Origin: Amycolatopsis sp. MtRt-6
GTDB lineage: Bacteria; Actinomycetota; Actinomycetes; Mycobacteriales; Pseudonocardiaceae
Reading direction: 5' to 3'
DNA length: 64,000 nucleotides
Assembly (NCBI RefSeq): GCF_017308975.1
Contig: NZ_JADWPD010000010.1
Span: forward strand, 186,001-250,000
Below the pieces are notes generated by a model. It was not told where the DNA came from and made no database searches. It saw only the letters and a program-made list of their open reading frames with translations. Positions 58,580-64,000 of the stretch are shown piece after piece. Position numbers and translations under genes: made by a program. Within the stretch, counting starts at the first letter, position 1; every line of letters starts with the position of its first letter.

Positions 58580-61456
58580 ATGAGCGGAGAGCAGGACAGC
58601 GTGGCAGGAGCACGGACCAAGAAGAACGGAGCCGCGGCGGGCAACGGCGCCGGGCACCGGCGGCTGGTCATCGTCGAGTCGCCGACGAAGGCCCGCAAGA
58701 TCGCCCCCTACCTGGGCGGCGGTTACGTCGTCGAGTCCTCCGTCGGGCACATCCGCGACCTGCCGCGTGGTGCCGCCGACGTGCCCGCCCAGTACAAGGG
58801 CGAGGCGTGGGCGCGGCTCGGCGTCGACGTCGACAACGGCTTCAAGGCCCTCTACGTGGTCACCCCGGACAAGAAGTCCAAGGTTACCGAGCTCAAGGGC
58901 CTGCTGAAGGACGTCGACGAGCTCTACCTCGCCACCGACCCCGACCGCGAGGGCGAGGCCATCGCGTGGCACCTCCTCGAGACGCTGAAGCCGAAGGTCC
59001 CGGTCCGCCGGATGGTCTTCCACGAGGTCACCGAGCAGGCGATCCGCGCGGCCGCCGACTCGACCCGTGAGCTGGACGCCGACCTCGTCGACGCCCAGGA
59101 GACCCGCCGCATCCTCGACCGCCTCTACGGCTACGAGGTCTCGCCGGTGCTGTGGAAGAAGGTCATGCCGAAGCTTTCGGCGGGCCGCGTGCAGTCGGTG
59201 GCGACCCGGATCGTGGTCGAGCGCGAACGCGAGCGGATGCGCTTCACCTCGGCGTCCTACTGGGACATCTCGGCGACGATGGACGCCGGTGAAGAGGCCT
59301 CGCCGCGGAACTTCCCGGCGCGGCTCGTCGCCGTCGACGGCGCGCGCCTGGCCACCGGCCGCGACTTCGGCTCGGACGGGCGGCTCAAGGCGTCGAACAC
59401 CGAGGTCCGCGTGCTGGCGGAGGCCGACGCGCGGCGCCTGGCCGAAGCGCTGAAGCAGCGTGACTTCAAGGTCGCGAGCGTCGAGGAGAAGCCGTACACG
59501 CGGAAGCCGTACGCGCCCTTCATGACGTCGACGCTGCAGCAGGAGGCGGGCCGCAAGATGCGGTTCACCTCGGAGCGCACCATGCGGATCGCGCAGAAGC
59601 TGTACGAGAACGGCTACATCACTTATATGCGTACCGACTCCACGACGCTGTCGGAGTCGGCGATCTCGGCCGCGCGCAGCCAGGCCACGCAGCTGTACGG
59701 CAAGGAGTACGTCTCGCCGACGCCGCGCCAGTACACGCGCAAGGTGAAGAACGCGCAGGAGGCCCACGAGGCGATCCGGCCGTCGGGCGAGGTCTTCCGC
59801 ACGCCGGGCCAGGTCGCGGGCGAGCTGGACACCGACGAGTTCCGGCTCTACGAGATGATCTGGCAGCGCACGATCGCGTCGCAGATGGCGGACGCGAAGG
59901 GCACCACGATGTCCGTGCGCATCGTCGGCAACGCGACGTCGGGCGAGGAGTGCACCTTCGCCGCTTCGGGCCGCACGATCACCTTCGCGGGCTTCCTCAA
60001 GGCGTACGTCGAGGCGGTCGACACCGAGACCGGTGGCGAGGCCGACGACAAGCAGAGCCGCCTGCCGGTGCTGGAGAAGGACCAGGCGCTGACCGCGTCC
60101 GAGCTGAACCCGGACGGCCACACCACCTCGCCGCCGGCGCGGTACTCGGAGCCGAGCCTGGTCAGCAAGCTGGAAGAGCTGGGCATCGGCCGTCCGTCGA
60201 CGTACGCGTCGATCATCAAGACGATCCAGGACCGCGGCTACGTCTGGAAGAAGGGCTCCGCGCTCGTCCCGTCGTGGGTCGCGTTCGCCGTGATCGGCCT
60301 GATGGAACGGCACTTCGAGCGGCTGGTCGACTACGACTTCACCGCCGGCATGGAAGACGAGCTCGACCGCATCGCGGCCGGTGACGAGCAGCGCGCGCAG
60401 TGGCTGTCGAAGTTCTACTTCGGCGGCGACATGGGCGTCGACGGCTCGATCGGCCGCCTGGGCGGGCTCAAGAAGCTGGTCGAAGGCAGCGTCGAGGACA
60501 TCGACGCCCGGGAGATCAACTCGATCCCGCTGTTCAGCGACGCCGACGGGCACACCGTCGTGGTCCGCGTGGGCCGCTACGGGCCGTACCTGGAGCGCGA
60601 GGTCGACGGGAACTCGCAGCGCGCGAACCTGCCGGAGGACCTGCCCCCGGACGAGCTCACGCAGGAGATCGCGGAGAAGCTGTTCGCGACCCCGCAGGAG
60701 GGCCGCACACTCGGCACCGACCCGGTGAGCGGGCACGAGATCGTCGCCAAGGAAGGCCGCTTCGGGCCGTACGTGACCGAGGTGCTGCCGGAGATCGAGA
60801 TCCCCGAAGACGCCACGGCCGCGCAGAAGAAGGCCGCGAAGGCGAAGGCGCCGAAGCCGCGGACGGGCTCGCTGTTCAAGTCGATGGACATCGAGACGAT
60901 CACGCTGGAAGACGCGCTGAAGCTGCTCTCGCTGCCGCGCGTGGTCGGCAAGGACCCGGAGTCCGGCGACGAGATCACGGCGCAGAACGGGCGCTACGGG
61001 CCGTACCTGAAGAAGGGCACGGACTCGCGTTCGCTCTCGACCGAGGATCAGCTTTTCTCGATCACCCTCGAAGAAGCGCTGAAGATCTACTCGGAGCCGA
61101 AGCAGCGTGGCCGGTCCGCGACGGCGAAGCCGCCGCTCAAGGAGCTCGGCGACGACCCGGTGTCGGGCAAGCCGATGGTGGTCAAGGACGGGCGGTTCGG
61201 CCCGTACGTGACCGACGGCGAGTACAACGCGACGCTGCGGAAGGGCGACGAGATCGAGTCGCTGACCGCGGAGCGGGCGGCCGAGCTGCTGGCGGAGAAG
61301 CGCGCCAAGGGCCCGGCGCCGAAGCGGAAGGCGCCGGCGCGCAAGCCGGCTTCGACGACGGCGAAGACGGTCAAGGCGGGCACGACCAAGAAGGCCGCCG
61401 CCGCGAAGTCGACCACGGCGAAGCGCTCGAGCTCCACCGCGACGAAGGCCAAGTAA
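58580..61456 (+). CDS. topA: DNA topoisomerase I
   Basis: This 958-residue type IA enzyme relaxes negative supercoils. It has an N-terminal Toprim domain (LVIVESPTKARKIAPYLG, then LATDPDREGEAIAWHL), the catalytic Tyr349 in ITYMRTDST, and a C-terminal half with four repeats of the D....GRYGPYL/GRFGPYV type instead of zinc fingers. The final 60 residues are a Lys/Ala-rich tail, as in mycobacterial TopA. The ATG at 58580 is preferred; a GTG at 58601 is possible. Confidence 0.96.
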   Translation: MSGEQDSVAGARTKKNGAAAGNGAGHRRLVIVESPTKARKIAPYLGGGYVVESSVGHIRDLPRGAADVPAQYKGEAWARLGVDVDNGFKALYVVTPDKKSKVTELKGLLKDVDELYLATDPDREGEAIAWHLLETLKPKVPVRRMVFHEVTEQAIRAAADSTRELDADLVDAQETRRILDRLYGYEVSPVLWKKVMPKLSAGRVQSVATRIVVERERERMRFTSASYWDISATMDAGEEASPRNFPARLVAVDGARLATGRDFGSDGRLKASNTEVRVLAEADARRLAEALKQRDFKVASVEEKPYTRKPYAPFMTSTLQQEAGRKMRFTSERTMRIAQKLYENGYITYMRTDSTTLSESAISAARSQATQLYGKEYVSPTPRQYTRKVKNAQEAHEAIRPSGEVFRTPGQVAGELDTDEFRLYEMIWQRTIASQMADAKGTTMSVRIVGNATSGEECTFAASGRTITFAGFLKAYVEAVDTETGGEADDKQSRLPVLEKDQALTASELNPDGHTTSPPARYSEPSLVSKLEELGIGRPSTYASIIKTIQDRGYVWKKGSALVPSWVAFAVIGLMERHFERLVDYDFTAGMEDELDRIAAGDEQRAQWLSKFYFGGDMGVDGSIGRLGGLKKLVEGSVEDIDAREINSIPLFSDADGHTVVVRVGRYGPYLEREVDGNSQRANLPEDLPPDELTQEIAEKLFATPQEGRTLGTDPVSGHEIVAKEGRFGPYVTEVLPEIEIPEDATAAQKKAAKAKAPKPRTGSLFKSMDIETITLEDALKLLSLPRVVGKDPESGDEITAQNGRYGPYLKKGTDSRSLSTEDQLFSITLEEALKIYSEPKQRGRSATAKPPLKELGDDPVSGKPMVVKDGRFGPYVTDGEYNATLRKGDEIESLTAERAAELLAEKRAKGPAPKRKAPARKPASTTAKTVKAGTTKKAAAAKSTTAKRSSSTATKAK

Positions 61457-61464
61457 GACGCGAG

Positions 61465-61493
61465 GGCCTCCCCACCTGGCTGGCGGGGAGGCC
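61465..61493 (+). terminator. Terminator of topA
   Basis: GGCCTCCCC (61465-61473) and GGGGAGGCC (61485-61493) form a 9-bp stem with an 11-base loop, eight bases past the topA stop. Confidence 0.75.
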
Positions 61494-61514
61494 TCACACT
61501 TTCAGGTGACACCT

Positions 61515-61528
61515 CGAACGGATGTTCG
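61515..61528 (+). promoter_or_regulatory. SOS (LexA) box-like palindrome 1
   Basis: CGAAC-GGAT-GTTCG fits the actinobacterial LexA consensus CGAACRNRYGTTYG at every position. It is followed by GGAAATTGTCGGTG, shared with the second site. The EspG-like gene starts 34 bases after it. Confidence 0.65.
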
Positions 61529-61562
61529 GGAAATTGTCGGTGGTGCCGGGTTCCATGAACGC

Positions 61563-62171
61563 GTGACCAAAACACCACGCACCGTGCACGCGGTGACCAC
61601 CAAGATCCTGAAGCCGGTCCGGGCGGCGGCCGCCGGCAGTTCCACCGCCACGGACATGATGGAGTCGCTGACCGGCTTCATCGGCACCGGCGGCGTCTGC
61701 GGCGTGGCCGTCGCGATGTCCGACGAGCCGTGGACGTCGGCGTTCTTCGACGACCGCACCAAGTTCGGCATCGCCGGGGACGGCTTGCGCCTGTCCGGGC
61801 CTTCGCCGGGAGGCGTCGCCGAGTTGCTCCACCTGGCGTTGACGCGCCTGCCTTCGCTGCCGCCGGCGCCGGGCGAGGGGCTGTACCTCGAAGGGGACGA
61901 GCGGGGCGTGCTCGAGCCCGAGCAGGAGTGCCTCGTCCTCGACATGCTGGACGACCTGCGGCGGCCCCGGCTCGGCACCGTCCAGCTCGACATCGTCCGC
62001 GACGGCTCGCCGTCGCGGTGGGAGATGCTGGCGTTCGTCGACGACGACCGCGGCCGCCACCTGGCGGCGCTGAGCAGACCGCGGGGCGGCCACCGCCGGC
62101 TCTGGTGGCTGCCCGGGACTGTCGAGCGGCTCGCGGAGTTCGTCGAGGGGCGGGTGCCGGAGCATGGCTGA
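61563..62171 (+). CDS. EspG-like type VII secretion-associated protein (short)
   Basis: This 202-residue protein has the C-terminal EspG pattern LRRPRLGTVQLDIVRDGS, then DDDRGRHLAALSRPRGGHRRL and a final helix VERLAEFVEGRVPEHG. EspG proteins are cytosolic chaperones that bind PE/PPE or related ESX substrates. It lacks part of the expected N-terminal domain (members are about 250 residues). GTG start at 61563. The end reads CATGGCTGA, the same junction as at 63349, but the gene that should start there is broken. Confidence 0.65.
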   Translation: MTKTPRTVHAVTTKILKPVRAAAAGSSTATDMMESLTGFIGTGGVCGVAVAMSDEPWTSAFFDDRTKFGIAGDGLRLSGPSPGGVAELLHLALTRLPSLPPAPGEGLYLEGDERGVLEPEQECLVLDMLDDLRRPRLGTVQLDIVRDGSPSRWEMLAFVDDDRGRHLAALSRPRGGHRRLWWLPGTVERLAEFVEGRVPEHG

Positions 62172-62209
62172 GCCGCTCGCCGACCGCTCGCCGAACGATC
62201 TCACACGCT
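62164..62209 (+). pseudogene. Remnant of a coupled EspG-module gene start
   Basis: ATGGCTGAG at 62164 repeats the ATGGCTGAG start of the gene at 63349, including its overlap with the preceding stop. Here the frame reads MAEPLADRSPNDLTRSNTCA and does not continue as an EspG-like protein; it runs into the second SOS-type leader. It looks like the 5' scrap of a lost gene. Confidence 0.35.
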
Positions 62210-62223
62210 CGAACACATGTGCG
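62210..62223 (+). promoter_or_regulatory. SOS (LexA) box-like palindrome 2
   Basis: CGAAC-ACAT-GTGCG matches the LexA consensus except for one base (GTTCG to GTGCG). GAGAAATTGTCGGTG follows, as at the first site. The next EspG-like gene starts 35 bases after the box. Confidence 0.55.
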
Positions 62224-62257
62224 AGAAATTGTCGGTGCCAGGGTGTTCAATCAAGGG

Positions 62258-63049
62258 GTGAGCAACGCAGTCGCCGTCTTCGACGTCATCGACGAGGTCA
62301 TCGCCCCGCTCTCGGCCGAGGTGCCGGAGCGGCCCTCGGTGATGGAGTTCTACGACCCCGAGTTCGAGATCCCGCCGGTGCTGGCGGACACCGGCCCGCT
62401 GCCGGGCCGTCGCTCCTCGCCCGTGTCGAGCCTCGCGGACGAGGTGGAGCAGTACACGCGGTTCGTCGCCGGGATGGCCGCGATCGGCCTCGCGCCGGGC
62501 GGGGAGGTCACCGCGGAAGCGGTCGGGCTGTACCGGGCGCTGCGCGGCGGCTTCATCCGCGGCGTCGTCACCGGGGTCTTCCCGGCTCGGGCCAAGCCGT
62601 GGGAGGTGCGGTTCTTCGGCGACGAGGACTACACCACGGTCCTGCACAAGCTGGGCAACCGCGCGCGGCTGCGGTCGGGCTTCCTCAGCGAGCTGCCGGG
62701 CTGGGTGTTCGACGGGCTGCCCGACCGGCCACCGGGCCCGGGCGAGCACCTCCGCATCGAGACCGACGAGCGCGGGCTGATCCCGCGCCGGTGCGAGCGG
62801 GCGGTCGAGCTGATCCGGGAGTGCGCGGCCCGGCCGCGGCTGGGCACGGTGCTGGTCGACCTCGCGGTGCGCAACGCGATCCTGGCCGAGTACCCGCACG
62901 GCGCGTTCGGGCTGGTGGACAACGACCTCGGCCGGTACCAGTTCAGCGCCGCGGTGGCGCGGAACGGGCGCTGGACGGTCACGTGGGGCCCGGCGTCGCG
63001 GAGCACGGCCGAGCAGTGGATCGTCGAGGCGGTGCAGAGCCATGCGTGA
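62258..63049 (+). CDS. EspG-like type VII secretion-associated protein
   Basis: This 263-residue protein has about the full length of the EspG family. The central part LRGGFIRGVVTGVFPARAKP is followed by RRCERAVELIRECAARPRLG and an end with FGLVDNDLGRYQFSAAVARN and a terminal helix STAEQWIVEAVQ. EspG family members recognise ESX substrates for secretion. GTG start at 62258. The next small gene overlaps it by eight bases. No EsxA/B, EccC or PPE gene is seen nearby in the window. Confidence 0.65.
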   Translation: MSNAVAVFDVIDEVIAPLSAEVPERPSVMEFYDPEFEIPPVLADTGPLPGRRSSPVSSLADEVEQYTRFVAGMAAIGLAPGGEVTAEAVGLYRALRGGFIRGVVTGVFPARAKPWEVRFFGDEDYTTVLHKLGNRARLRSGFLSELPGWVFDGLPDRPPGPGEHLRIETDERGLIPRRCERAVELIRECAARPRLGTVLVDLAVRNAILAEYPHGAFGLVDNDLGRYQFSAAVARNGRWTVTWGPASRSTAEQWIVEAVQSHA

Positions 63050-63356
63050 GCAGCCGGCGGTGCGCACGACGGCCGGCGAGGGCGTGGACAGGGTGGTCGC
63101 GGCGGCCTCGAAGGACCTGACGGTGCGCGAGGCGATCCTCGCGGCGGCGGAGCTGAACAGCGGCGTCCCGGACCCCCGTCCGTCGGCCGATACCGGCTCG
63201 GGCCCGGGCGCCGGTTCGGGTTCGGGCTCGGGTCCGGGCGCCGGCTCGGGCTCTGCCACCGGATCTGGCTCCGGTTCCGCGGCCGGGGCCGGGTCTGGTT
63301 CGGGCGCCGAGCCTGGGGCCGGGGCTAGTTCGGGCGAGAGGCGGCGGCATGGCTGA
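63042..63356 (+). CDS. Small protein with Gly/Ser-rich tail
   Basis: This 104-residue protein has an N-terminal 45 residues of ordinary composition (EGVDRVVAAASKDLTVREAI, mostly helical) and a C-terminal half of Gly-Ser-Ala-Pro repeats (GSGPGAGSGSGSGPGAGSGS). ATG at 63042 overlaps the preceding EspG-like gene and its stop overlaps the next start by eight bases. It could be a partner or substrate of the flanking EspG-like proteins. Function unknown. Confidence 0.5.
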   Translation: MREQPAVRTTAGEGVDRVVAAASKDLTVREAILAAAELNSGVPDPRPSADTGSGPGAGSGSGSGPGAGSGSATGSGSGSAAGAGSGSGAEPGAGASSGERRRHG

Positions 63357-64000
63357 GCGCACGGCGGCGCGGGAGCTGCTGGAGCTGGCGGCGGGTCCGG
63401 TGCTGGCGGCGATGCCGGACCGCGAGCCGGTCGACCGGCTGTACAACCCGGACGTCAGCGACCACGACATCCTGGTCCACGGCCCGGTGTCGGACGACCC
63501 GGCGGACCTGGTGGCCGAGGTCGAGCGGCACATGGCGTGGGCCGCCTGGATCGACGGCACACCGTTCGGCGAAAACGGCGAGCTCAACGAGATCGGCTTC
63601 GAGGTGGTGTCGCTGATGCTGCGCGGCTCGGTCCGCGCGGCACTGTGCGGCGTGTTCGACGAAGGCCCGGAGACGGCGGACATCCGCTGCTACGCCGACG
63701 GCGAGCGAGCGTTCATGATGGGCTCGCTCCCCGGCCGCACGGCGATCCACCTGGCGGATTTCGAGGAGCTGCCGGAGATGCTGGTGGCCGAGCTGCCCGA
63801 GGTCCCGTTCGGTGCTTCGCCGAGGGCAATCTGGGTCTCGGTGGACGACGGCGGCCTGGTCCACGACGGTCAGGACGAAGACGTGGGCGCAATGCGCGAG
63901 CTCCTGGCCCGCCCCAGGTCGGGAACGGCGGTCCTGGACATGCTGGCCTTCGGCGGCCTGTGCGCAGAGTTCCCGGACCACGGTTTCGTCCTGGTCGACA
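63349..64000 (+). CDS. EspG-like protein (partial at window end)
   Basis: 217 residues are visible before the window ends. It begins MAERTAARELLELAAGPVLA and includes IGFEVVSLMLRGSVRAALCG, MRELLARPRSGTAVLDML and FVLVD, matching the EspG-like genes upstream. ATG at 63349 overlaps the previous stop as ATGGCTGA. The C-terminal end lies beyond base 64000. Confidence 0.6.
   Translation, partial: MAERTAARELLELAAGPVLAAMPDREPVDRLYNPDVSDHDILVHGPVSDDPADLVAEVERHMAWAAWIDGTPFGENGELNEIGFEVVSLMLRGSVRAALCGVFDEGPETADIRCYADGERAFMMGSLPGRTAIHLADFEELPEMLVAELPEVPFGASPRAIWVSVDDGGLVHDGQDEDVGAMRELLARPRSGTAVLDMLAFGGLCAEFPDHGFVLVD

Overview
The window reads as chromosomal DNA of a high-GC actinobacterium of the family Pseudonocardiaceae, most likely Amycolatopsis or a close relative. 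Support comes from the very G/C-biased third codon positions, many GTG starts with ATGA/GTGA stop-start overlaps, a WhiB regulator, mycoredoxin, EspG-type type VII secretion proteins and a Tad pilus locus. From memory, the gene order follows the Mycobacterium tuberculosis Rv3646c-Rv3683 block closely (topA, Rv3647c-like, helicase, tad genes, HAD phosphatase, acs, ephE, marP, NUDIX, TlpA, nth, crp, MBL, RidA, two ArsA ATPases, whiB4, ponA2, phosphoesterase), with local insertions. No rRNA, CRISPR array, prophage or insertion sequence was seen.

Layout. 1-3.2 kb: end of a TIGR03085-type protein, a tautomerase, an S9 peptidase, a methyltransferase and tRNA-Pro(CGG). 3.2-9.4 kb: membrane phosphoesterase, class A PBP, divergent whiB4-like gene, ArsA pair. 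9.4-14.3 kb: small membrane protein, a 30-bp-unit palindromic repeat, DUF4177, RidA, two related unknown proteins, then a coupled NUDIX-MBL-mycoredoxin run. 14.3-18.2 kb: a second sliding-clamp homologue, an MFS exporter and a CRP regulator with a CRP-type site in its own promoter. 18.3-25.1 kb: coupled nth-tlpA-nudix-marP, an inserted GntR/TetR regulator plus FAD monooxygenase pair around a perfect operator-like palindrome, an epoxide-hydrolase-like protein lacking its nucleophile, and a holin-like membrane protein. 25.2-35.1 kb: NhaA, peptide symporter, VIT1-type iron/manganese transporter with an IdeR-like box, cupin, an AT-hook protein, acs, GNAT, phosphoribosyltransferase, a Fic-fold protein with a degenerate active site, and a NicO nickel/cobalt transporter.

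35.2-42.2 kb is a complete MurNAc-recycling locus: murQ, an RpiR regulator, a beta-lactamase-fold amidase, a NamZ-type exo-muramidase and NagZ. It resembles the Bacillus subtilis murQ-murR-amiE-nagZ-namZ cluster but has no PTS transporter. 42.2-42.9 kb has no protein gene. It holds a 21-bp tandem repeat and, I infer, an Ms1/MTS2823-like 6S-type small RNA with promoter and terminator. 42.9-50.8 kb: HAD phosphatase, a possible structured RNA, two DnaA-box sequences, then ssd-(small ORF)-tadA-tadB-tadC-pilin-tadE-tadG-like, whose last gene runs into a 36-bp tandem repeat, and a Prim-Pol-like gene.

50.9-61.5 kb: DEAD-box helicase, H+-pyrophosphatase behind a CRP-type site, lipoprotein, a WhiA-like protein without its HTH, a secreted trypsin-like protease, and topA. 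61.5-64 kb: a cluster of EspG-like genes in which two copies of a roughly 50-bp leader each carry an SOS (LexA) box-like palindrome, and a module appears to have been duplicated and partly deleted. The most interesting signals are the SOS-box/EspG array, the Ms1-like RNA, the pseudo-enzymes (Fic-like and EphE-like), the second DnaN and the dispersed palindromic repeats.
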